From positions 1-16,215 of the forward strand of contig JAEYSS010000053.1 of assembly GCA_023434425.1 (NCBI GenBank): 16,215 nucleotides of DNA, read 5' to 3'. Positions 1 to 7,407 of the stretch are shown piece after piece. Below the pieces are notes generated by a model. It was not told the DNA's origin. It saw only the letters and a program-made list of their open reading frames with translations, and searched no databases. Position numbers and translations under genes: made by a program. The stretch's first letter is position 1. Every line of letters starts with the position of its first letter. Origin of the DNA: Pseudomonadota bacterium. GTDB lineage: Bacteria; Pseudomonadota; Alphaproteobacteria; Ferrovibrionales; Ferrovibrionaceae.

Positions 1-3000
1 CCGGGCGAATATGCCGTGCGCGGCGGCCTGGTCGACCTGTTCCCGCCGGGCACGGAAGCGCCGTACCGGCTGGATTTCTTCGGCGACGAGGTCGAGAACA
101 TCCGCCGCTTCGATCCGGCCACCCAGCGCACCATCGACGCCGTGACCGAACTGTCGCTGACGGCGATGAGCGAAGTGCCGATGGACGAGGACTCCATCGC
201 GCGCTTCCGCAGCGGCTATCGCGAGCTCTTCGGCACCGTGACGAAGGAAGACCCGCTCTACGAAGCCGTGTCCGCCGGCCGGCGGCAGATCGGCATGGAA
301 CACTGGCTGCCGCTGTTCTTCGAGCGCCTGGCAACTGTTTTCGACTATTTGCCGCAGGCGGCGGTGACGCTGGATCATCTGACTGGTGACGCGGCCGATG
401 AACGCTTCAAGGCGATTGCCGATCATTACGATGCGCGCAAATCAGCGATGAAACGCGGACTGGAAGAAGGTGGCGCACCCTACAAGCCGCTGCCACCGGA
501 CCGGCTGTATCTCACGGCGGGCGAATGGACCGCGCGGCTGGAGAAATTTCCGGTCGGCTCGCTCTTCCCGTTTGAGGCCGTGGGTGGGGCGGATGTGAAG
601 GTGGTCGATCTGGGGGCACGGCCAGGCCGCGACTTCGCGCCGGAACGCGCGCAGGCTGCACAGGCGGCCGAGAAGAAGGTCTCGGTCGTCAGCGTCTATG
701 ATGCGCTGGGCGGCCATATCGCGAAACAGACCGGACAGGGGCGTCGAGTGCTGTTCGCCACCTTCTCGGCCGGCGCGCGCGATCGTCTGGCACTGGTGCT
801 GAAGGACCATGGTCTGCCGATGCCGCAGGCCATCGAAGCCGCCAGCGATATCGAGACCGTGCCGAGGGCGGTGCCGGCGATTGCCGTGCTGCCGATCGAA
901 CATGGTTTCGAGGCCGCCGATCTCTGCGTCGTGGCCGAGCAGGACATCTTGGGCGACCGTCTGGTGCGGCCACGCCAGAAAAAGCGCCGGGCCGAGAATT
1001 TCATCGCCGAGGCCAGTGCGCTGCAGCCGGGCGACTATGTCGTTCACATTGATCACGGCATCGGCCAGTACAAGGATCTGGTGACGCTGGACGTTGCCGG
1101 TGCGCCGCATGACTGCCTGCTACTGCATTATGACGGCGGCGACCGGCTGTATCTGCCGGTCGAGAATATCGAGATGCTGTCGCGTTACGGCTCGCCGGAA
1201 GCCGAGGTAACGCTCGACAAACTGGGCGGCGTCGGCTGGCAGAACCGCAAGGCGCGCATGAAGCAGCGCCTGAAGGACATGGCCGGCGAGCTGATGAAGA
1301 TCGCGGCACAGCGCGAGCTGCGTCAGGGCGAGCGCGTGATGCCGCAGGAGGGTCTGTACGAGGAATTCTGCGCCCGCTTCCCCTATGAAGAGACCGAAGA
1401 TCAGGAACGCGCCATCAACGAGACGCTGGACGATCTGGCCAGCGGCAAGCCGATGGACCGCCTGATCTGCGGTGATGTCGGTTTCGGAAAGACGGAAGTG
1501 GCATTGCGCGCGGCCTTTGCCGCGGCCATGTCGGGCCAGCAGGTGGCGCTGGTCTGTCCGACAACGCTGCTCTGCCGCCAGCATTACCGGACTTTTGCGC
1601 AGCGCTTCCGTGGCCTGCCATTGCGGATCGAACAACTGTCGCGGATGGTGACTGCGAAAGCGGCCAAGGACACCAAGGCCGGCCTGGCCGATGGCACGGT
1701 GGATATCGTGATCGGCACGCATGCTCTGCTGTCAAAGAGCATCGACTTCAAGCGGCTGGGACTGCTGATCATCGACGAGGAGCAGCATTTCGGTGTCAAG
1801 CACAAGGAACGCCTGAAGGAGATCAAGGCCGAGGTGCATGTGCTGACCATGTCGGCGACGCCGATCCCGCGCACACTGCAGCTGGCGCTGTCTGGCGTGC
1901 GCGAACTCAGCCTGATCGCCACGCCGCCGGTCGACCGTCTGGCGGTGCGCACCTTCGTCACGCCCTTTGATGGTGTGGTGATCCGCGAGGCTTTATTGCG
2001 CGAGCATTTCCGTGGCGGACAGAGCTTCTTTGTCTGTCCGCGCATCGAGTATCTCGACACGGCCATGGCCTTCATCCGCGACCACGTACCGGAACTGAAA
2101 GCCGTAGTGGCGCATGGCCAGATGGCGCCGACCGACCTCGACGACGTGATGAACGCCTTTTACGACCGGCGCTACGATGTGCTGGTGGCGACGAACATCG
2201 TGGAAAGCGGCCTCGACATTCCTTCGGCCAATACGCTGGTGGTGTATCGTGCCGATCTGTTCGGCCTGGCGCAGATGTATCAATTGCGCGGCCGCGTCGG
2301 CCGTTCAAAGCTGCGCGCCTATTCATACTTCACCTACCAGCCTGGCCGGCTGCTGAGCACCTCGGCCGAGCAGCGCCTGCATGTGCTGCAGAGTCTGGAT
2401 ACCCTGGGTGCGGGTTTCAGTCTGGCGTCGCATGATCTCGATCTGCGCGGATCGGGCAATCTGCTGGGTGAGGAACAGTCAGGCCATATCCGCGAAGTCG
2501 GTTTTGAACTGTATCAGGAGATGCTGCAGGAGGCGATTGTAGCGGCGCGCTCGGCGGCTCGCGGCGATGCCAGTGCGGTCGCTGAGAAATGGTCGCCGCA
2601 GATCCAGATCGGCACGGCGGTGCTGATTCCGGACAGCTATATCGCCGACCTAAATCTGCGTATGCAGCTGTACCGCCGCGTCGCCGATCTGGAGAGCCGC
2701 GCCGATATTGACGCCTTCGCCGCCGAACTGATCGACCGTTTCGGCCCGTTGCCGCCGGAAGTGCATCACCTGCTGGATATCGTGGCGATCAAGAAACATT
2801 GCCATGATGCCAATGTTCTGAAGATCGAGGCTGGCCCTAAGGGCGCGACGCTGACTTTCCGCGACAATACCTTTGTCGACCCAGCCGGGTTGGTGCTGTT
2901 CATCCAGTCCGAACGCGGCAAGGCGAAACTTCGGCCAGATCACAAGGTCGTTCTGATGTATGACTGGCCCGAGCCGGAGGATCGCCTGAAGGGCGTGTTG

Positions 3001-3066
3001 CATATCGCGTCGCGGCTGGCCGAGATCGCAACCAAGGCGAAGACGAGGAACGTTAAGAGGGCCTGA
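1..3066 (+). CDS. mfd: Transcription-repair coupling factor Mfd (5' partial)
   Basis: Mfd is a cytoplasmic DNA translocase that displaces RNA polymerase stalled at lesions and recruits UvrA for nucleotide excision repair. The reading frame is open from base 1 (PGEYAVRGGLVDLFPPG, a conserved early Mfd segment), so the GTG at 16 is not the real start; about 130-150 N-terminal residues lie outside the window and 1021 are visible. In order I see the UvrB-like region, the RNA polymerase-interacting CarD-like domain starting LQPGDYVVHIDHGIG (1021-1065), Walker A GDVGFGKT (1471-1494), the DEEQ box (1774-1785), SATP (1852-1863) and motif VI QLRGRVGRS (2281-2307), then the C-terminal TRCF domain. All core helicase motifs look intact. 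It ends 6 bp from the convergent PAS gene. Identity is certain; only the start is missing. Confidence 0.98.
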   Translation, partial: PGEYAVRGGLVDLFPPGTEAPYRLDFFGDEVENIRRFDPATQRTIDAVTELSLTAMSEVPMDEDSIARFRSGYRELFGTVTKEDPLYEAVSAGRRQIGMEHWLPLFFERLATVFDYLPQAAVTLDHLTGDAADERFKAIADHYDARKSAMKRGLEEGGAPYKPLPPDRLYLTAGEWTARLEKFPVGSLFPFEAVGGADVKVVDLGARPGRDFAPERAQAAQAAEKKVSVVSVYDALGGHIAKQTGQGRRVLFATFSAGARDRLALVLKDHGLPMPQAIEAASDIETVPRAVPAIAVLPIEHGFEAADLCVVAEQDILGDRLVRPRQKKRRAENFIAEASALQPGDYVVHIDHGIGQYKDLVTLDVAGAPHDCLLLHYDGGDRLYLPVENIEMLSRYGSPEAEVTLDKLGGVGWQNRKARMKQRLKDMAGELMKIAAQRELRQGERVMPQEGLYEEFCARFPYEETEDQERAINETLDDLASGKPMDRLICGDVGFGKTEVALRAAFAAAMSGQQVALVCPTTLLCRQHYRTFAQRFRGLPLRIEQLSRMVTAKAAKDTKAGLADGTVDIVIGTHALLSKSIDFKRLGLLIIDEEQHFGVKHKERLKEIKAEVHVLTMSATPIPRTLQLALSGVRELSLIATPPVDRLAVRTFVTPFDGVVIREALLREHFRGGQSFFVCPRIEYLDTAMAFIRDHVPELKAVVAHGQMAPTDLDDVMNAFYDRRYDVLVATNIVESGLDIPSANTLVVYRADLFGLAQMYQLRGRVGRSKLRAYSYFTYQPGRLLSTSAEQRLHVLQSLDTLGAGFSLASHDLDLRGSGNLLGEEQSGHIREVGFELYQEMLQEAIVAARSAARGDASAVAEKWSPQIQIGTAVLIPDSYIADLNLRMQLYRRVADLESRADIDAFAAELIDRFGPLPPEVHHLLDIVAIKKHCHDANVLKIEAGPKGATLTFRDNTFVDPAGLVLFIQSERGKAKLRPDHKVVLMYDWPEPEDRLKGVLHIASRLAEIATKAKTRNVKRA

Positions 3067-3072
3067 CGCGGC

Positions 3073-3594
3073 TCAAGCGCGCCCGGACAGTTCGGGCTTG
3101 CCAGGCGGGAAGCTCTGGCCGGCGCCAATGAAGGCGACTTCGCCGTCGGGACCGAGCAGGGGCACAGCCACCACTTCCAGCAGCCAGTCCTGACCCAGCG
3201 TGCGGGCTTTCACATGCCCGTAGATCGGCATGGCGGCGTGATGCACCATGGTGGCGCCCTTCACCAGAAAAGGCCGCAAGGCCGGATCGGGATGCTCGTC
3301 GAGGAATTTTCCGGTGAGTTCGTGGCCAAGCCGCTGCACGATATCGGTGCCGACCACCCGGTAGCGAAAGCGCAGTGGTTCGGACTGCACTTCCAGCAGC
3401 GACAGCGAACCGAGCAGAAAGCGCAGCCGCAGCGGATCGAGAAATTCCTTGCCTGGAACACCGCCGTCGACATGGGCGTCGCGCCACAGTTGCAGAAACT
3501 GGCGTAGGTTGGAGTCCCGGATGTCTCCGGGGGCGCTGATGAAGTCCAGCGACGGAAGCCCTTGCGGTACGACGGAGAGGGCCGGCAGTTCCAC
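3073..3594 (-). CDS. PAS_5-family (PF07310-like) small protein
   Basis: A 173-residue protein resembling the alphaproteobacterial PAS_5 family. It has the typical N-terminal part (LRQFLQLWRDAH, 30-41) followed by the hallmark FRYRVVGTDIVQRLGHEL (76-93) and a C-terminal PAS core ending in EVAFIGAGQ (152-160). There is no signal peptide, membrane segment or output domain, so it is probably a cytoplasmic protein. Family members are widespread, but their ligand and role are mostly unknown. The start is inferred as GTG at 3594, since there is no upstream room and the next in-frame ATG would delete the family core. It begins 2 nt after the stop of the FrnE-like gene, so the two are probably co-transcribed and translationally linked. 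The family call is from memory of the motif pattern. Confidence 0.8.
   Translation of the reverse strand: MELPALSVVPQGLPSLDFISAPGDIRDSNLRQFLQLWRDAHVDGGVPGKEFLDPLRLRFLLGSLSLLEVQSEPLRFRYRVVGTDIVQRLGHELTGKFLDEHPDPALRPFLVKGATMVHHAAMPIYGHVKARTLGQDWLLEVVAVPLLGPDGEVAFIGAGQSFPPGKPELSGRA
3081..3097. terminator. Weak hairpin near the mfd 3' end
   Basis: GCCCGGA-CAG-TTCGGGC can form a 7-bp stem (one G-T pair) with a 3-nt loop, 14 bp after the mfd stop and inside the 3' end of the PAS gene. It is followed only by TTG rather than a T-run, so it is a poor intrinsic terminator. It might slow or stop convergent transcription; this is weakly supported. Confidence 0.2.
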
Positions 3595-3596
3595 GG

Positions 3597-4244
3597 TCAG
3601 GATCCGGCGGTAGCCGGCGGGTCGAGAGCGACCTTGTCGATCACCTGTAAAAGCGCTTCCGCCGGCTGAGCGCCCGACACGCCGTATTTTCCTTCGAAGA
3701 TGAAAAACGGCACGCCGCTAATGCCGAGTTCGCGCGCCATCATGTCTTCCGACTGGATTACGTCGGTGTCGCGACCTTCATCCAGCAACTGCTTCACCAG
3801 CGCACCGTCCATGCCTTCCAAGGCGGCGGCGTCGGCCAGCACTTCGTGATTGCCGATGTCCCGGCCCTGGATGAAGTAAAAATTGAACAGGCGTTCTTTG
3901 AGTTCGTTCTGCACGCCTGCATTCAGTGCCCAGCGCAGCACGCTGTGAGCGGCCAGCGTGTTTGGCGTGCGCTTGATACCCTCGAAGTTGAAGGCGATGC
4001 TTTCTTTCGCGCCTTCGGCCGAGACGCGGGCATAAATCTCCCTGGCGCGTTCCGGCCCGCCGAATTTAGCCTCCAGATAGCTTTTCCGGTCCGCTCCCTC
4101 GCGAGGCATGTCAGGATTGAGTTGGAACGGACGCCAGCCGATTTCAAACTCTATGTCAGGCCGCTGCGCCATCGCCTTTTCGAGGCGGCGCTTGCCGATG
4201 AAACACCAGGGGCAGATGACGTCGGAGACGATTTCGATGCGCAT
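3597..4244 (-). CDS. DsbA/FrnE-like thioredoxin-fold oxidoreductase
   Basis: A 215-residue protein of the DsbA-like FrnE/2-hydroxychromene-2-carboxylate isomerase superfamily. The sequence starts MRIEIVSDVICPWCFIGKRRLE. It has a CPWC redox motif at 11-14, a helical insertion in the middle, and a GISGVPFFIF segment (175-184) carrying the expected cis-proline (P179), followed by a GAQ turn (191-193). Two cysteines in CxxC favour a thiol-disulfide role over isomerase activity. No signal peptide is visible, so it should be cytosolic, as FrnE proteins are. I chose the ATG at 4244 because family members begin almost directly at the first beta strand; the longer form from the ATG at 4331 would add 29 residues of low-similarity sequence and has no ribosome site. 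It is the first gene of a two-gene unit with the PAS_5 protein. The substrate is unknown. Confidence 0.9.
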   Translation of the reverse strand: MRIEIVSDVICPWCFIGKRRLEKAMAQRPDIEFEIGWRPFQLNPDMPREGADRKSYLEAKFGGPERAREIYARVSAEGAKESIAFNFEGIKRTPNTLAAHSVLRWALNAGVQNELKERLFNFYFIQGRDIGNHEVLADAAALEGMDGALVKQLLDEGRDTDVIQSEDMMARELGISGVPFFIFEGKYGVSGAQPAEALLQVIDKVALDPPATAGS

Positions 4245-4360
4245 GCCGTTACGGTAGCGCAGCCGGGGCGATCCGGCCAGCCCTTGACCGCCGGTCCAGC
4301 TCTTGACCGAAGAGACTGGCCCGCCCAGCATTCATGTAACGGTAAATGAGGGAGGATTCG
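4245..4360. promoter_or_regulatory. Divergent promoter region with GACCG repeats
   Basis: This 116-bp stretch separates the FrnE-like gene (-) from the SDR gene (+) and must hold both promoters. It contains CTTGACCG twice in the same orientation (4283-4290 and 4302-4309). The first copy is part of a perfect 11-bp dyad, GACCGCCGGTC (4286-4296). The second TTGACC (4303-4308) could act as a -35 box for the SDR gene, but the matching -10 (CAGCAT at 4326-4331, 17-bp spacer) is poor. A regulator-binding site is therefore only a possibility. I see no clear promoter on the minus strand. Confidence 0.35.
4348..4355 (+). promoter_or_regulatory. Ribosome binding site deciding the SDR start
   Basis: GAGGGAGG lies 5 nt before the ATG at 4361. 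The alternative in-frame ATG at 4346 overlaps this site, so initiation at 4361 is much more likely and removes five residues from the longest reading frame. Confidence 0.8.
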
Positions 4361-5122
4361 ATGGGCAGCGGGATCAGTCTGAAGGGCAAGGTGGCGGTGG
4401 TGACCGGGGCCAGCAGCGGCCTGGGGGAAAGGTTCGCCGAGATCCTGAGCGAGGCCGGGGCCAGCGTCGCGCTGGCGGCGCGGCGGACCGATCGGCTGAA
4501 ATCCCTGGCCGACAGAATCTCTGCCGCCGGCGGCACGGCCATCACTGTAAAACTGGATGTGAATGACTACGACAATATCCAGACCGCCTTTGCGGAAGTG
4601 CGGCAAAAGCTCGGCGGCACCGACATTCTGATCAACAATTCGGGCGTCAGCAAACAGGGCCGCATCGTCGACGTCACACCCGACGACTACGACTTCACCA
4701 TGAACACCAACACCAGGGGCGCCTTCTTCGTCGCCCAGGCAGCGGCCAGGGATATGATCGATCGCAAGGTCGAGGGCCGGATTATCAATATCGCTTCCGT
4801 GGCCGGCATGCGCGTTCTCGGCCAGTTGTCGGTTTACTGCATGTCGAAAGCAGCGGTGGTGCATATGACCAAAGCCATGGCGCTGGAATGGGCGCGCTAC
4901 GGGATCAACACGTCGGCGATCTGTCCCGGCTATATCGAAACCGAAATCAATCGCGACTACTGGGTGACGCCAGGCGGCCAGAAACTGATCGAGATGCTGC
5001 CGCGCAAGCGCGTCGGTGACGTGAAGGATCTGGACGGGCTGGTGCTGCTGCTGGCCTCGAGTGAGGCGCGCTTCATCAACGGTGCAATCATCGCCGCGGA
5101 TGACGGCCTTTCGATAACCTGA
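4361..5122 (+). CDS. Short-chain dehydrogenase/reductase (SDR)
   Basis: A classical SDR of 253 residues, the usual family length. Visible are the cofactor glycine motif TGASSGLG (15-22), the structural motif NNSG (92-95, where NNAG is typical), and the catalytic Ser146, Tyr159 and Lys163 (YCMSK). Arg41-Arg42 after the second strand (LAARR) suggests NADP(H) preference. The C-terminal ICPGYIETEI segment is also typical. Such enzymes reduce or oxidise a carbonyl/alcohol; the substrate cannot be told from sequence, although similar proteins are often named 3-oxoacyl-ACP reductase or glucose dehydrogenase. The gene stands alone on its strand. Its stop is 4 bp from the stop of the convergent hypothetical gene, and I see no hairpin between them. 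Confidence 0.93.
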   Translation: MGSGISLKGKVAVVTGASSGLGERFAEILSEAGASVALAARRTDRLKSLADRISAAGGTAITVKLDVNDYDNIQTAFAEVRQKLGGTDILINNSGVSKQGRIVDVTPDDYDFTMNTNTRGAFFVAQAAARDMIDRKVEGRIINIASVAGMRVLGQLSVYCMSKAAVVHMTKAMALEWARYGINTSAICPGYIETEINRDYWVTPGGQKLIEMLPRKRVGDVKDLDGLVLLLASSEARFINGAIIAADDGLSIT

Positions 5123-5126
5123 GCAG

Positions 5127-5816
5127 TTAAGACAGTCCCATCCGGCGCAGCATCTGCTGGCTTTCGGCAACGACTGTGCTGGGGCCGAAGATCATGCGAC
5201 CGTTGAACATGCTGATCATCTTGTCCATCAGCGTGCTGTAACGGTTCCACAATGCCGTACGCTCGCCATCGGTCCTGGCCGCATTCCAGTCCTTCACATA
5301 AGCGGCGCCGGCCTGCATCAGGGTCAGATGGTCGTTCCGGGCGGCGATGTCGCGATAGGCCTGGGCCAGTTGCGGATCGGCGGCGAACAGCTTGCTGATC
5401 TCGGCCGCATGGGGGTGGCTGTTGTCGACGATGATGCGACCATCGCCGCCGGTGCTCAGTTCGACCGGGATGTTGGGATCGATCCCAAAGGCAGCAAGGG
5501 CCTGTCTGAACTGCCCGGCAAATTCTGCCGTGCGTTTCTGGATATCGGCGGCAATTTTGTCGAGCCGGATGGTTTTGGTGTCGGTATCCCAGGCAGTGCC
5601 GAACAGCACCTTGCCGAGCAGTTCCGGGCTCGGATGCTGGCCGGGTGACACGCTCGGAAGACGGTTCGCCGACTGCTTTTCTTCAAGGTAATCCGCGAAT
5701 TTCGTTGCAGCGGCCTTGGCCGGCGTATTCGCGGCCACGGTCTGGTGCGCGGTCAGCAGATCGCCGAAAACGGCCTTGGCGGAGGCGGTGGCAATGGTAC
5801 CCATAACAAACCCCAT
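5127..5816 (-). CDS. Hypothetical protein, 229 aa, unassigned family
   Basis: I do not recognise a function. The protein is probably soluble and mostly helical, with an Ala-rich N-terminus (AKAAATKFADYLEE, about residues 33-46), no transmembrane segment and no convincing signal peptide. The middle reads GIDPNIPVELSTGGDGRIIV followed by HPHAAEISKLFAADPQLAQAYRDIA. That beta-turn-helix pattern (DGRIxV...HPxxxEIxxLFxxDPxL) recalls small alphaproteobacterial hypothetical proteins, but I cannot name the family. The start is ambiguous: ATG at 5816, or ATG at 5804, which has GGGG about 6 nt upstream. It lies 55 bp after the ligase gene on the same strand, so it may be the last gene of that unit or have its own promoter. 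Codon use matches its neighbours, and a 229-codon frame with no overlapping competitor supports a real gene. Confidence 0.8.
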   Translation of the reverse strand: MGFVMGTIATASAKAVFGDLLTAHQTVAANTPAKAAATKFADYLEEKQSANRLPSVSPGQHPSPELLGKVLFGTAWDTDTKTIRLDKIAADIQKRTAEFAGQFRQALAAFGIDPNIPVELSTGGDGRIIVDNSHPHAAEISKLFAADPQLAQAYRDIAARNDHLTLMQAGAAYVKDWNAARTDGERTALWNRYSTLMDKMISMFNGRMIFGPSTVVAESQQMLRRMGLS

Positions 5817-5871
5817 CGATTGCTCTGATGGGGAAATTGCAAGGCCGATGCCACATTATTTCAGGTCGGTT

Positions 5872-7407
5872 TTAGACTTGGGGTTCCGCCAGTTTTTTGC
5901 GCTGCACCTTGCCGTTGGCAGTGCGGGGCAGGCTGGTGACAAAGCGCCACTCTCGCGGGCATTTATAGGCCGCCAGACGACTCTCGGCGAAGCGGTTAAG
6001 TTCAGCCGGGTCGGCCGTCATGCCCTCACGCAGCACGAGGAAAGCGGCCACCACCGACACATCGGCGCGCACTCTCACTTCCGTGACCGCGACCTCGGCA
6101 ATCGCAGGGTGGTCGGCCAGCGCCATCTCCACCTCTACCGGCGAGACACGATAGCCCATGGCATTCATCACATCGTCGTTGCGGCCGTGATGCCAGACAT
6201 AGCCATCGGCATCCAGACTGGCGAGATCGCCGCCGCAGAACCAGTCGCCGCGATAGACCAGCGCCTCTTCCTCTGGGCGATACCAGTATCCGAGCATCAT
6301 CGACGGGTCGCTGCGATGCACGGCAAGCAGACCGGTTTCGCCCTGCGGCAGTGGCGTGGTGCTGTCACGGCCACCGGAATCTTCTGGCGGCAGGATGGCG
6401 ATGCGGCGGCCCGGCTGCGGCTTGCCGGGGCTACCGGGCTTGATCGTCATGCCGGGGCCAGTCGAGATATAGGTCGAGATTTCCGACATGCCGAGCGCTT
6501 CATAGAGCGGCTTGCCGGTGCGGTCCTGCCATTCCTGCAACAGGGCCGGCGGCAGGGCTTCGCCAGCCGTCGCGCCATGCCGCAGCGCCGAGAGATCGTA
6601 AGCGTCGAGATCGCAGTATTTCAGGATCTGGCGATACAGGGTTGGGACGGCCGCGAAGATCGTCGCTCTATGCCGGGCCATCAGCTGCGGCCAGACCTGG
6701 ATATCGCGCGGCCCGTTGTAGAGAACGGTCGTTGCGCCCACTGCCCAGGGATCGACCAGACCGACACCCAGCGTATAGGTCCAGTTGAAGGCACCGGCAT
6801 GCAGCATCACGTCGCTGTCGCGTAGGCCGAGCCAGCCGTGATGCATCGGACGACGCCCCCAGGCCGCACGATGAGCGTGCAGCACGCCCTTGGGACGGCC
6901 TGTCGTACCTGAGGTATACACCAGATAGGCCGGATCATCGGCGGCGGTATCGGCGAAGTCGGATAGCGGCGCAAATTGCTTAAGCTGCTGCAGCCTGATT
7001 GGATCGAGCAGCAGCACGCCGGGGGGCAGCGTCAGGTCGGCGGCCAGTTCGGCGCTGGCCGCCACGACAGCCGCACCGGAATTCTCCAGCAGGTAGGCGG
7101 CCTCGGATGTGGTCAGCTGCGCACTGGACGGCAGCGCGACATATCCCGCCGCCATGGTGGCGAAATAGGTGAGTGCATAATCCGCATCGTTGGCCATGCG
7201 GATCATGATGCGACTGCGCGGCGGCAGGCCCAGGCTCTGCAGGCCGGCCGCCAGCCGGCGTACGGCCAGGTCGACTTCGGCAAAGCTCATGCGGACTTCA
7301 TCGCTGGCGCCGACCAGGATCATGGCCGTCTTGTCGGGCCGCAGCCGGGCATTCTCCGCAAGGCAGTAGCGGGCAAGGTTGAAACGGGGAGGGACGGGCT
7401 CGGTCAT
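5872..7407 (-). CDS. AMP-dependent acyl-CoA synthetase/ligase (ANL superfamily)
   Basis: A 511-residue adenylate-forming enzyme that activates a carboxylic acid to an acyl-AMP and then an acyl-CoA. Motifs in order are the phosphate loop YTSGTTGRPKG (164-174), YEALGMSE (302-309), GDWFCGGDLA (387-396, with Asp394 for the ribose), the hinge region GRNDDVMNAMGYR (408-420) and the C-terminal catalytic lysine in PRTANGKVQR (Lys500). Length and order fit a complete enzyme. Overall it looks closest to short/medium-chain or benzoate-type acyl-CoA synthetases; the acid is not predictable. A longer frame runs upstream to 7797, but it crosses the MFS gene in another frame. I take the ATG at 7407 because family similarity begins there and because it shares one base with the MFS stop (TAATG), a typical coupled junction. 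Confidence 0.93.
   Translation of the reverse strand: MTEPVPPRFNLARYCLAENARLRPDKTAMILVGASDEVRMSFAEVDLAVRRLAAGLQSLGLPPRSRIMIRMANDADYALTYFATMAAGYVALPSSAQLTTSEAAYLLENSGAAVVAASAELAADLTLPPGVLLLDPIRLQQLKQFAPLSDFADTAADDPAYLVYTSGTTGRPKGVLHAHRAAWGRRPMHHGWLGLRDSDVMLHAGAFNWTYTLGVGLVDPWAVGATTVLYNGPRDIQVWPQLMARHRATIFAAVPTLYRQILKYCDLDAYDLSALRHGATAGEALPPALLQEWQDRTGKPLYEALGMSEISTYISTGPGMTIKPGSPGKPQPGRRIAILPPEDSGGRDSTTPLPQGETGLLAVHRSDPSMMLGYWYRPEEEALVYRGDWFCGGDLASLDADGYVWHHGRNDDVMNAMGYRVSPVEVEMALADHPAIAEVAVTEVRVRADVSVVAAFLVLREGMTADPAELNRFAESRLAAYKCPREWRFVTSLPRTANGKVQRKKLAEPQV

Noticed and set aside
442..2326. Several long open frames antisense to mfd
   Set aside because: They are typical shadows of a GC-rich coding strand; the mfd motifs fully explain the region and the antisense products show no recognisable domains.
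4245..4331. Longer start (ATG at 4331) for the FrnE-like protein
   Set aside because: The extra 29 residues lack family similarity and there is no ribosome site; it would also consume nearly all of the divergent promoter region.
5100..5140. Bidirectional terminator between the SDR and the hypothetical gene
   Set aside because: Only 4 bp separate the stops and I see no GC-rich stem followed by a T-run in the surrounding bases.
5716..6825. Open frame of 369 codons on the plus strand opposite the ligase and hypothetical genes
   Set aside because: Its translation is rich in His, Arg and Gln with no domain pattern, while the minus strand carries complete ANL motifs.
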